From QHXQ01 sp045807745 (GTDB lineage Bacteria; Acidobacteriota; Blastocatellia; Pyrinomonadales; Pyrinomonadaceae), in NCBI GenBank assembly GCA_045807745.1, contig JBJMGT010000021.1, forward strand, positions 81,100 through 145,099: a stretch of 64,000 nt of DNA, in the 5' to 3' direction. The notes beneath the pieces were generated by a model. The model had not been told where the DNA came from. It was given only the letters and a program-made list of their open reading frames with translations, and made no database searches. Below, one piece after another: positions 50,081 to 58,084 of this stretch. A program made the translations under genes and the position numbers. Each line of letters begins with the position of its first letter. Positions within the stretch are counted from its first letter, which is position 1.

Positions 50081-52951
50081 ATGAGTAAATCGGGGAGTGA
50101 CATAATTCTAAAGACGCCTGAGATTCGCAGACAGGTGCGCCTCTTTATCGCAACTCCTTCGGACTGTAGCAAGGAAAGACAAATAATCAGGGATTTATCT
50201 GACGAGTTAAATGAAGTCTTCTGCCAATCTTTTCAGGTAGCCCTTGTACCTATAGGCTGGGAAAACGTGGCTCCCAGCTTGGGCGAACCTCAAATAGTTA
50301 TAGACAGCGCCATCGGAGATTATGACATTCTAGTCGGAGTAATGTGGTTGCGATTCGGGACGCCAACGTCCAGCGGTGCTCAATCAGGCACCGAGCATGA
50401 ATTCAACCACGCCTATGAGCTTTGGAAGGTGAAGGGGAAGCCGACAGTAATGTTCTACTTCAATGATCAGCCCCCTGAGAGTATGGACGCGCTCGACATA
50501 GAACAGTATCAGAAAGTAAGAAGCTTTAGGGAAAAGTTACAGGAGGTTGCGCTTACAAAGAGATATAAAGGTTCGGGTGAATTCGAAAAACTCATTCGGC
50601 TCGATCTGCAAAAGGTGATTCGCGACATTAGCATAAGGATAATAATCAGCACCCTTGTGTCGGAGCCAATTCCAAAAGTCAGAGCGAGACAAGCGACAGA
50701 CGTTCTACCTCCGCTTTTCTTCCACTCCTGCCCGCTGCCACACCATTTTGTTCGGCGGCAAGAGATAATTGACCTAGTTAATATAGTCGAAAAGAAGGAG
50801 AAGGTAGAACTTACACCGTCGGTCATATCCGTGGTGGGGATTGCCGGCTCCGGGAAAACTGTATTGGTTCGCGCGGCGCTTCAAGAATTACTACAACGCC
50901 AAGTTAAGGTGAATGGCGTATTTTGGTACTCGTTCTACGAAGCTAAAGCTCAATCCGCAGAGGAATTTCTGTCTGAGGCATTAAACTATCTCTCCGAAGG
51001 TAAGTTGGACGTTCACTCCAACCCATCACCACACCAACGAAAAGTTCTGCTCTGGCAATACCTTCAGTCGTCCAGCTATGTTATCGTCCTTGACGGGCTT
51101 GAATACCTACAGCTTTACTCCCCTGCCGCTAAAAGTCACGGTCAACTTCAGGATAGAGTGATGCGAGACTTTCTACGCGGAGCATGTCAGTTAGAGACGA
51201 GCACGATTATCTTGACTTCTCGCATCTACCTCGCAGACCTCTACGGTTATCGAGGATATCGTAACATTTCTCTCGGCTCGTTCCGCAAAGAAGAAGCTCG
51301 GAGTTACATGCGTGACTCAGGAGTGAAAGGTTCAGATCAGTTGATCGATGACGCTTGCTCCATTTTCGGCTTCCACCCGCTTTCACTTCGAGTTCTCACC
51401 GACTACCTGGTCAGATTTTACAGCGGTCAGGCGACGGCAGTGGAGCGCTTCAAAAAATTGTCCGCTGGCTCACCGGTCGCCGAAAAGTTAGACGCACTGT
51501 TTGACAGTTATTGGAAACGATTAAATGAAGACCAGCAATTTTTCCTCAGTCGTTTGTCTGCGCTGAGAACTGGCGCGACAGAGAAAGATTTCGGCGTCCT
51601 TGTCCGACCTAAAACGATGGGCGGCAGCGGTGATTCGCAAGACCTCGGCTTTCGTGAATCGCTTGCGCATTTGCAGGAATCAGCTTTACTTGAAGTTCAT
51701 GAAAGGGGCGGAGAAAAGTTCTACACTGCCCCCGCTCTCCTGCGAATGTTGGCCTATGATCGTATGTCTTTGCGGGATCGTGAGAAGGCGCATCTGGAAT
51801 GGTTGCGATACACGGAAGGCATCCCGGTCCCGACTATTCCACAGAGCGCCGAGGGCCTGAACCCTGTTATTGAGATGATCTATCACTGCTTGAAAGCTGG
51901 TCTATACCTGCGGGCGTGGGAACTCTATAACAGAAAGGGGAAGTACCATCTGAGTCGTCAGTTGCTTGATTGGGGATCACATGAGATCGGAATTGAAATA
52001 GGGAGTGAGTTCTGGAGACTCAAAAATTCTGTTGCCAAAGCCGTCCAAAATCCCGAAGATTTCATGGACGAGTTAATCGGATTTTATTCCACGCATCTCG
52101 CCTTGAGTGGAAGACTCGCCACGGCGTTAAAGGTTATCTCGGAAGCGCCATCGGATGACTTTTCAATGCCGCTTTGTATCAGAATACGTTATCTTTTGTT
52201 AACCGGAGATTATTCAGGCGCAGTTAGCGCATACCAGAAGTCTAGGGCTTTCACCCATAGCCAGTATTCCGTGCTGTGGTCAAAGGCGCTGCTTAAATTT
52301 TATAGCTCCGACGATTCGGAGTGTCTACAGCAATTTAATAATGCCTTTCTTAAAGGTTTCATGATGATTCGCAGTTATCTAGGCCTGCTCTACTTTGACT
52401 ATGTCATAGCATTAATCTCATTCGGCAGAATTCAGCAAGCGCTCTTAGAGATAATGCAGATGGGGGCAAACGTCGTCAGAATGGGGGGGGCATATGGACT
52501 CGAACCATATCTGACATTTCTCAAAGCTGAGGTTGATCGTGTGGAGAACCGTCTGGCTAAAGCTGACAAGCAGTATGAGCAAGCATTACATCGCTCTAAA
52601 GAACATGGAGATGTGTTTCTGGAATGTCTGATTATCCTAGGACAAGCACGACTTAAACTCGCCGAGAACCGGAGGAATCCTGACGCAGACTTTGTAGAAG
52701 CGGCTATTGCATTATGTCATAAAAGTCTCACTTTATGCCGTGAAGCGGGAGAAGGGGAATTAGATTACGGGTTTAAGATTCTCGCCGGCGAAGCATATGC
52801 CCTCCTGACGCGCAGTTATTTAGCCGCCGGTGATAGCCGCTCTGCGCAGGCGAACTTCGATGAGCTTGAACTCATCTGTGATAGCTCTCAGAACCATAGG
52901 CTTATATTAGAACGTCAAACCTTAAGAGCTGAATTTTCCAACACCGCCTAG
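50081..52951 (+). CDS. DUF4062-NTPase-TPR protein, candidate anti-phage STAND protein
   Basis: 956 residues. Residues 15-195 are DUF4062 (RLFIATPSDCSKERQII, then DILVGVMWLRFGTPT). Residues 220-480 form a STAND-type ATPase: Walker A GIAGSGKT near 252, Walker B SYVIVLDGLEYL near 330, and a sensor-like IILTSRIYLADLYGYR. Residues 480-600 look like a winged-helix spacer, and 650-956 are TPR-like helices with regular Ala/Leu/Tyr spacing. Such effector-NTPase-sensor order is typical of bacterial NLR-like defence proteins. A G8 run lies at 52483-52490. Composition is AT-rich; direct arrays flank it. Defence role is inference. Confidence 0.82.
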   Translation: MSKSGSDIILKTPEIRRQVRLFIATPSDCSKERQIIRDLSDELNEVFCQSFQVALVPIGWENVAPSLGEPQIVIDSAIGDYDILVGVMWLRFGTPTSSGAQSGTEHEFNHAYELWKVKGKPTVMFYFNDQPPESMDALDIEQYQKVRSFREKLQEVALTKRYKGSGEFEKLIRLDLQKVIRDISIRIIISTLVSEPIPKVRARQATDVLPPLFFHSCPLPHHFVRRQEIIDLVNIVEKKEKVELTPSVISVVGIAGSGKTVLVRAALQELLQRQVKVNGVFWYSFYEAKAQSAEEFLSEALNYLSEGKLDVHSNPSPHQRKVLLWQYLQSSSYVIVLDGLEYLQLYSPAAKSHGQLQDRVMRDFLRGACQLETSTIILTSRIYLADLYGYRGYRNISLGSFRKEEARSYMRDSGVKGSDQLIDDACSIFGFHPLSLRVLTDYLVRFYSGQATAVERFKKLSAGSPVAEKLDALFDSYWKRLNEDQQFFLSRLSALRTGATEKDFGVLVRPKTMGGSGDSQDLGFRESLAHLQESALLEVHERGGEKFYTAPALLRMLAYDRMSLRDREKAHLEWLRYTEGIPVPTIPQSAEGLNPVIEMIYHCLKAGLYLRAWELYNRKGKYHLSRQLLDWGSHEIGIEIGSEFWRLKNSVAKAVQNPEDFMDELIGFYSTHLALSGRLATALKVISEAPSDDFSMPLCIRIRYLLLTGDYSGAVSAYQKSRAFTHSQYSVLWSKALLKFYSSDDSECLQQFNNAFLKGFMMIRSYLGLLYFDYVIALISFGRIQQALLEIMQMGANVVRMGGAYGLEPYLTFLKAEVDRVENRLAKADKQYEQALHRSKEHGDVFLECLIILGQARLKLAENRRNPDADFVEAAIALCHKSLTLCREAGEGELDYGFKILAGEAYALLTRSYLAAGDSRSAQANFDELELICDSSQNHRLILERQTLRAEFSNTA

Positions 52952-52980
52952 TAACAACTGCCTCAACATGCGAACAGAAA

Positions 52981-53036
52981 ATGTAACAGGCAGAGCGTCA
53001 GAAGACTCTAAAGGCAGCCCCGCATTATTCTTATGT
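52981..53036 (+). pseudogene. Truncated 5' end of an IS200-type transposase
   Basis: About 55 bases matching the first 18 codons of the TnpA gene at 54273 at roughly four of five positions (shared AACAGGCAGA, CTAAA, CATTATT). The second codon is a stop (TAA) and similarity ends where array B starts. It follows the DUF4062 stop by 30 bp. Confidence 0.6.
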
Positions 53037-53041
53037 CTGGT

Positions 53042-53168
53042 CGCGCATAAAGAAAGAAATTCTTTTACGAGTCTTCAATGACTTACAGACGCGATTCGCT
53101 CATAAGGCGAGAAAGTAGTCGTGCATAAAGCGCGAAAACTATTATCCTGCGCGTAAATAATGAGAATT
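53042..53168 (+). repeat. Array B: copy of array A upstream of the SWIM gene
   Basis: Units at 53046, 53101, 53124 and about 53153, matching array A unit for unit. The second unit forms TCGCT/GGCGA: relative to array A the stem has changed A to G on one side and T to C on the other, keeping the pair. This points to selection on structure. It abuts the IS200 remnant and ends 54 bp before the SWIM start. Confidence 0.75.
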
Positions 53169-53221
53169 ACTTGGGATGAACAGGCTGGAAGTTTGTGTGT
53201 TTGTGTGGAGGCTACGGCTGG

Positions 53222-54220
53222 ATGGCCAAAGAGAAGTTGCCTCATCTGACTGAGGCGCACATCCGCAAGTTGGCCAGTGGGTCGAGTTTCGAGCGCGGCG
53301 AAACCTACTACCGCGACGGGGCCATCCAAGAACCTGTCCGCCAGGCGATGGAACTGCGCGCCCAATGCGAAGGCTCGGACTATGAGCCGTATCAGGTCAG
53401 CGCGACGCTCGCCGCAGGTGGCATCGCAGAAACCTCCTGCACGTGCCCTTATGACTGGGGCGGTATCTGCAAGCACATCGTCGCTTTGTTGCTAACCTAC
53501 GTCCACAAGCCGCAGGCGTTCCGTTCCATTCCGCCGCTCGCCACATTGCTCGCCGGGCGCAGTCAGGCAGAGTTGATCGCCCTCATCGGCGAGATGATCA
53601 AGCAAGAGCCTGAGTTGTTGTCGCTGGTCGAATTCTCCGTCGCAACTGAGCAAGCAACGCAAGGCAAGCCGTTGGATGTGGCGGCGTATCGCCGGCAAAC
53701 GCGGCGGGCACTCCGACACGAGCGCGAGCACGTAGTAGAGAAAGAATTGCGTGCGCTGCGGGAACTGGCCGCCCGTTCGGCCAAGGCTGGCGACTGGTTG
53801 AATGCCGGCGCGATATATCACGCCGTTTTGGACGAGGCGGTTCGCGGCTACGACGACATGTTACGGGAAATAGACGAGGACGGCGGGATCGCCGTCGTAA
53901 TAGATGAATTCGCGCTGGGGTTGAGTCAGTGTCTCAAGAAAAGTAAGGCCGACGCCGAGACCCGCCGGGCGTGGTTGGAGGCGCTCTTGGCGGCCGAACT
54001 AACCGACATTGAAATGGGCGGGATTGACCTCGCGCCAAGCGCCCGCGCGGCGGTTTTAGAGCAGGCTAATGATGGTGAGTGGGGATGGATTGAGGAACGT
54101 CTCAGCGCCGCCATATCGAAGAGCCGCGACTGGGGGCGAGAAGCGCTGACGAGGTTTTTAGCCGCAGGGCAAAAGCGGCGTGGGCGCGCAGGCGAAGGCA
54201 AAATAGCCCGAAAGAAATGA
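53222..54220 (+). CDS. SWIM zinc-finger domain protein
   Basis: 332 residues from ATG 53222. The SWIM motif CxCx(n)CxH is SCTCPYDWGGICKHIVALL near residues 78-96, preceded by the usual RGETYYRDGAI and YQVSATLAAGG. The C-terminal 200 residues are helical, rich in Ala/Arg/Glu. SWIM proteins bind DNA or partners, and some sit beside SNF2-type helicases; none is near. Base composition is closer to the host than that of the DUF4062 gene, so it may have a different origin. A basic tail (RRGRAGEGKIARKK) ends it. Confidence 0.85.
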   Translation: MAKEKLPHLTEAHIRKLASGSSFERGETYYRDGAIQEPVRQAMELRAQCEGSDYEPYQVSATLAAGGIAETSCTCPYDWGGICKHIVALLLTYVHKPQAFRSIPPLATLLAGRSQAELIALIGEMIKQEPELLSLVEFSVATEQATQGKPLDVAAYRRQTRRALRHEREHVVEKELRALRELAARSAKAGDWLNAGAIYHAVLDEAVRGYDDMLREIDEDGGIAVVIDEFALGLSQCLKKSKADAETRRAWLEALLAAELTDIEMGGIDLAPSARAAVLEQANDGEWGWIEERLSAAISKSRDWGREALTRFLAAGQKRRGRAGEGKIARKK

Positions 54221-54272
54221 TCAAGCAGGAAGCAAATCACACCATCGAAAGGACACGATAGGCAGACGTGAA

Positions 54273-54788
54273 ATGGAACAGGCAGACCGACAGAAAACGC
54301 TAAAAGCAGTCCTCCATTATTTCTATCAAGACAACACAAGGTCTGGCTCGCATTGCCGCTATAGCTTGCAATATCACCTCGTCTGGATTCCGAAGTACCG
54401 CCGAAGCTTCTTAGTCAGTGAGATAGCCGAGAGACTGAAACAAATACTCAAAGAGATCGCCCGTGATTACCAGATTCGCATTATCGCTATGGAGGTGATG
54501 CCTGATCACGTCCACATGCTGGTGGAAGCGCCGCCCAAGTACGCGCCCGCAAAGATCGTCCAGATTTTCAAAGGTATTTCGTCGCGGAGGCTGAGGCAAG
54601 AGTTCCTCGATGTGATAAAGAAATACATCTGGAAAGAAGGAACGATGTGGGCCATCGGCTATTACGTTGGCAGCGTGAGCGATAAGGTCACGACAGAGTT
54701 TGTGAAGGAATATATCAGGAACCAAAAGTCGAAAGACGAGAAGCTAAAACAAAAGCCTCAGTATGTTCAGACAAGCTTCTTCGATTGA
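54273..54788 (+). mobile_element. tnpA: IS200/IS605-family transposase TnpA
   Basis: 171 residues, Y1 HUH transposase. SLQYHLVWIPKYRRSFL starts the fold, the HUH pair is in MPDHVHMLVEAPP near residue 72, and the catalytic Tyr is in FVKEYIRNQ near residue 147. It moves single-stranded DNA with hairpin ends and makes no target duplication. No TnpB follows, so this is an IS200-like solo element. A truncated copy of its first 55 bases is at 52981. The exact left and right hairpin ends were not found by eye. It is intact and possibly active. Confidence 0.9.
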
Positions 54789-54873
54789 AGAGGGGCTAAT
54801 CTGATTGTTCCGCTCGCCTTAAACAGGAAAATCAAGTTCTCTAGTTCTACTATTGCATGCCCCAATAAGGGAC

Positions 54874-54902
54874 CAAAACTCGCAATAGCAAAGTTTCCGG
54901 CC
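54874..54902. repeat. Right boundary repeat of the accessory island
   Basis: CAAAACTCGCAATAGCAAAG... to CGGCC, same orientation as 48481-48508 with two substitutions and one inserted A. It ends exactly where the -35 of the fad promoter starts (54903). Confidence 0.65.
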
Positions 54903-54931
54903 TTGCTGAATGAATACTCATTCAGTATGAT
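54903..54931 (+). promoter_or_regulatory. Promoter of the beta-oxidation operon
   Basis: TTGCTG (54903-54908), 17-bp spacer, TATGAT (54926-54931). Start of transcription near 54938, leader about 45 bases, ATG at 54983. The spacer is filled by a palindromic operator (next entry). Confidence 0.7.
54907..54924. promoter_or_regulatory. FadR-type operator
   Basis: TGAATGAATACTCATTCA fits the Bacillus subtilis FadR (TetR-family) consensus TGAATGANTANTCATTCA at every fixed base, and one more pair (C/G) flanks it. It lies between -35 and -10 of the promoter, so a bound repressor would block polymerase. In Bacillus the repressor leaves DNA when it binds long-chain acyl-CoA. No fadR gene is in the window. 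Confidence 0.75.
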
Positions 54932-54982
54932 GCTCGGGCCTCGTTAGTCGGATTTCCGGTCGGAAAGGTCACAACAGTTTCT

Positions 54983-57391
54983 ATGCTGCGATTTGAACAG
55001 GCGGCGGTCTTGGGCGCGGGCACGATGGGCGCGCAGATCGCCGCGCACCTGGCGAATGCGGGCTTGCCCGTCTTGCTGCTCGACATTCCCCCACGCGAGT
55101 TGACGCCTGAAGAGCAGGCGCGAGGGCTTACGCTTGAGACAAAAGCGGTGCGCAATCGCATCGCGCAAGCCGGTCTCGACGCCGCGCGCAAAGCCAAACC
55201 CGCCGCCTTCATGACGCCCGAACGCGCTGCGCTCGTCTCGGTCGGCAATTTCGATGACGACATGGCGCGGTTGAAAGACTGCGATCTGATCATCGAAGCG
55301 GTCGTCGAGAATCTGGAGATCAAACGCCAACTCTACGCGCGCGTGGACGAGGCGCGGCGACCCGGCTCGGTCGTCGCCTCGAACACGAGCGGTATTCCCA
55401 TTCGCCAGATCGCTGAAGGGCGCTCGGAGGATTTTCGCGCGCACTTCCTCGGCATGCACTTCTTCAACCCGCCGCGTTATCTGCATCTGGTCGAACTGAT
55501 CGGCACGGAATGGACGAAGCCGGAAGTCGCCTGCTCGGTCGCGGGCTTTCTGGATCAACGGCTCGGCAAGGGCGTCGTCGTGGCGAAAGACCGGCCGAAC
55601 TTCATCGCCAACCGGATCGGCACATACGGCGCGCTCGTCACAATCAAGACGATGCTCGATGGCGGCTACAGCATCGAAGAGGTGGACAAGATGACGGGGC
55701 CGGCATTGGGTCGGCCGAAGTCTGCGACCTTTCGCACGTTCGACATCGTGGGCTTAGACGTGCTCATGCACGTCACCAAAAATCTCTACGACGCCGTGCC
55801 GGAAGACGAGGAGCGCGACGCATTTCTCGCGCCGGAATTTTTGCAGCAGATGACGGGGCGCGGCTTGCTCGGCGTAAAGACCGGCGGCGGTTTTTATCGC
55901 AAACAGAAGGGCGGCGAGAAGCCGGAAATCTGGACGCTCGATCATGCCTCGCTCGAATACCGGCCGGCACAGAAGGTGAAACTGCCCGCGCTCGACATGG
56001 CCAAAAACATAGAGGGCATAGGCGAGCGGATGAAAGCGCTCGTGTGGGGCAAGGATCGTGTCGGCGCGTTTCTGTGGCAGACCATCTCGAAGACGCTGCG
56101 CTACGCGGCGAACCGTATTCCGGAGATCGCGAACAACGTTGTGGACGTTGATCGCGCGATGCGTTGGGGCTTCGGCTGGGAGTTGGGCGTCTTTGAAACT
56201 TGGGATGCCATCGGCGTCGAGCAATCGGTCGCGCGCATGCGCGAAGAGGGCGCAGCCATCCCTGAGAACGTCGAGCGCATGCTGCAAGCGGGCGCAACCT
56301 CTTTCTACAAACATGAACAGGGCGCGCGGTCGTTTTTCGACTTCGAGACGCTTGCATACAAGCCGGTGAATGAAGTGCCCGGCACGATCATTTTGAAGTC
56401 GGTCAAAGAGCGCAACGCTGTCATCAAAAAGAATTCCGGCGCGTCGCTGATTGATCTGGGCGACGGCGTGGCGTGTCTTGAGTTTCACTCGAAGATGAAC
56501 GCCATCGGCGGCGACACGATCCAGATGTTGAAGACGGCACTCGGCGAAGTGGAAAAGAATTTCGTTGGTCTCGTCGTCGGCAACCAGGGCGCGAACTTCT
56601 GCGTGGGCGCGAACCTGATGTTGATGCTGATGGAGGCGCAGGACGAGAACTGGGACGAACTTGATCTGATGGTGCGCGCCTTCCAACAGGCAACGATGAG
56701 TCTGCGCTATTCGCCGAAGCCGGTGGTGGTCGCGCCGTTTAATCTGACCATCGGCGGCGGCTGCGAGTTCGTCGTGCACGGGGATCGCGTGCGCGCGGCG
56801 GCCGAAGCCTACATTGGACTGGTCGAGGTTGGCGTTGGCATCATCCCGGCGGGCGGCGGCGCGAAGGAGATGACGGTGCGCGCGCTCGACGCGATCCCGA
56901 AAGGTATGGACGACGCCGACCCATTCCCGTTCATCAAACGCGCGTTCGAGACCATCGCGCTCGCCAAAGTCTCCACGTCGGCCATGGAGGCGCGCACGCT
57001 GCAATTCTTAACCGATGACGACCACATCTCGATGAACGCGGATCGTCTGATCGCCGATGCAAAGCAGGATGTGCTGGCGCTCGCACGCGCCGGCTACGTC
57101 GCGCCGCAGCCGCGTACGGACGTGCTCGCGCTCGGCAACCCTGCGCTCGCCACCTTGAAGCTCGGCATACATCAGATGAAGCGCGGCGGTTTCATCTCGG
57201 ACTACGATGCGGTGATCGGCGAGAAGCTGGCGCGCATCCTGACCGGCGGCGATCTGAATCATCCGACGCGCGTCTCCGAACAACACCTGCTCGATCTTGA
57301 GCGCGAAGCTTTCCTCTCGCTCGCCGGGCAGCGGCAGACGCAGGAGCGCATGGCGCACACGCTCAAGACGGGCAAGCCGCTCAGGAATTAG
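54983..57391 (+). CDS. fadN: 3-hydroxyacyl-CoA dehydrogenase / enoyl-CoA hydratase (FadN-type)
   Basis: 802 residues. The dehydrogenase is N-terminal (VLGAGTMGAQIAAHLANAG near 9; SNTSGIPIRQIAEG; catalytic His in GMHFFNPPRYLHLVEL), and the crotonase part is C-terminal (from about 470: CLEFHSKMNAIGGDTI, GNQGANFCVGANLMLML, PFNLTIGGGCEFVVHGDRV, GLVEVGVGIIPAGGG). This order is that of Bacillus FadN, the reverse of E. coli FadB. It carries out the two middle steps of beta-oxidation. It is first in an operon with thiolase and acyl-CoA dehydrogenase, behind a FadR-like operator. Confidence 0.93.
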   Translation: MLRFEQAAVLGAGTMGAQIAAHLANAGLPVLLLDIPPRELTPEEQARGLTLETKAVRNRIAQAGLDAARKAKPAAFMTPERAALVSVGNFDDDMARLKDCDLIIEAVVENLEIKRQLYARVDEARRPGSVVASNTSGIPIRQIAEGRSEDFRAHFLGMHFFNPPRYLHLVELIGTEWTKPEVACSVAGFLDQRLGKGVVVAKDRPNFIANRIGTYGALVTIKTMLDGGYSIEEVDKMTGPALGRPKSATFRTFDIVGLDVLMHVTKNLYDAVPEDEERDAFLAPEFLQQMTGRGLLGVKTGGGFYRKQKGGEKPEIWTLDHASLEYRPAQKVKLPALDMAKNIEGIGERMKALVWGKDRVGAFLWQTISKTLRYAANRIPEIANNVVDVDRAMRWGFGWELGVFETWDAIGVEQSVARMREEGAAIPENVERMLQAGATSFYKHEQGARSFFDFETLAYKPVNEVPGTIILKSVKERNAVIKKNSGASLIDLGDGVACLEFHSKMNAIGGDTIQMLKTALGEVEKNFVGLVVGNQGANFCVGANLMLMLMEAQDENWDELDLMVRAFQQATMSLRYSPKPVVVAPFNLTIGGGCEFVVHGDRVRAAAEAYIGLVEVGVGIIPAGGGAKEMTVRALDAIPKGMDDADPFPFIKRAFETIALAKVSTSAMEARTLQFLTDDDHISMNADRLIADAKQDVLALARAGYVAPQPRTDVLALGNPALATLKLGIHQMKRGGFISDYDAVIGEKLARILTGGDLNHPTRVSEQHLLDLEREAFLSLAGQRQTQERMAHTLKTGKPLRN

Positions 57392-57394
57392 TCG

Positions 57395-57483
57395 TGAGTC
57401 TGGAGAGTCTAGAGAGTCCAGAGAGTCGAACAACTCACTTGCCTTCGACTCTCTAGACTCAAGACTCGCAAGACTCCTAGACT
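57395..57483. repeat. Hairpin of GAGAGTC words between fadN and ybaK
   Basis: The left arm has repeated GAGAGTCTA/GAGAGTCCA words (57395-57430), the right arm the complements (57444-57483), pairing best next to the loop (CCAGAGAGTCGAA with TTCGACTCTCTAG). It ends 6 bases before the ybaK ATG, leaving no visible ribosome site. Confidence 0.7.
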
Positions 57484-57489
57484 TGAACA

Positions 57490-57963
57490 ATGGATTATCC
57501 GGTCACACCGGCTGTACGGCTGTTGCGCGAGAAGCGGGTTGAGTTTGTGCCGCACCTTTACGCTTACGAGGAGCGCGGCGGGACGCGCCACTCGGCTGAG
57601 GCGTTGGGCGTGGACGAGCACGCGGTCGTGAAAACTTTGGTGTTGGAGACGGACGCGCGCAACCCGCTCCTCGTGCTGATGCACGGCGACCGTGAGGTCT
57701 CGACGAAGGGGTTGGCGCGCACGTTGAATGTGAAGAGCGTGCAGCCATGCGAGCCGGCGACAGCGCAGAAGCATACGGGTTACTTGGTCGGTGGCACGTC
57801 GCCGTTCGGCACGCGGGCGCAGTTGCCGGTTTACGTTGAGTGCACGATCTTCGCGTTGCCGAAAATCTACATCAACGGCGGCAAGCGCGGGTTTCTAATT
57901 GAGATTGAGCCGCGCGTGTTGCGCGAGTTGCTGCCGACGACAGAGGTCGAAGTGGCGATCTGA
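57490..57963 (+). CDS. ybaK: Cys-tRNA(Pro)/aminoacyl-tRNA deacylase, YbaK/EbsC family
   Basis: 157 residues. The editing-domain features are ALGVDEHAVVKTLVLE, the catalytic Lys in this segment, LVLMHGDREVSTKGLAR, GYLVGGTSPFGTRAQLPVYVE and INGGKRGFLIEI. It hydrolyses Cys-tRNA(Pro) made in error by prolyl-tRNA synthetase. It stands between fadN and the thiolase gene, an unusual companion, with a long hairpin on either side, so it may have its own expression level. Confidence 0.92.
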   Translation: MDYPVTPAVRLLREKRVEFVPHLYAYEERGGTRHSAEALGVDEHAVVKTLVLETDARNPLLVLMHGDREVSTKGLARTLNVKSVQPCEPATAQKHTGYLVGGTSPFGTRAQLPVYVECTIFALPKIYINGGKRGFLIEIEPRVLRELLPTTEVEVAI

Positions 57964-57972
57964 GATGGACAT

Positions 57973-58053
57973 AGGGGCAGGGCTTGTCCCTCGCCCGTCT
58001 CTGTCGCAACTGTGCGGGCAAGACTACAGCGGGCAGGGACAAGCCCTGCCCCT
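57973..58053. repeat. GGGGCAGGGC hairpin between ybaK and the thiolase gene
   Basis: The left arm AGGGGCAGGGCTTGTCCC... (57973-57997) and right arm (58030-58053) are complementary over 24 bp with one extra C in the left arm. The loop is 32 bases. It lies about 30 bp before the thiolase ATG. Confidence 0.85.
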
Positions 58054-58084
58054 ACAGTACAGAGTTAAATCGTTTGAGGTATAT

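Noticed and set aside
49573..53168. CRISPR array
   Set aside because: The repeat units differ in spacing and sequence and number only four per array; no cas genes are present.
57899..58084. Longer reading frame in front of the thiolase gene
   Set aside because: It overlaps ybaK and the GGGGCAGGGC hairpin; the thiolase fold begins with MRDAVIVSAVRT at 58085.
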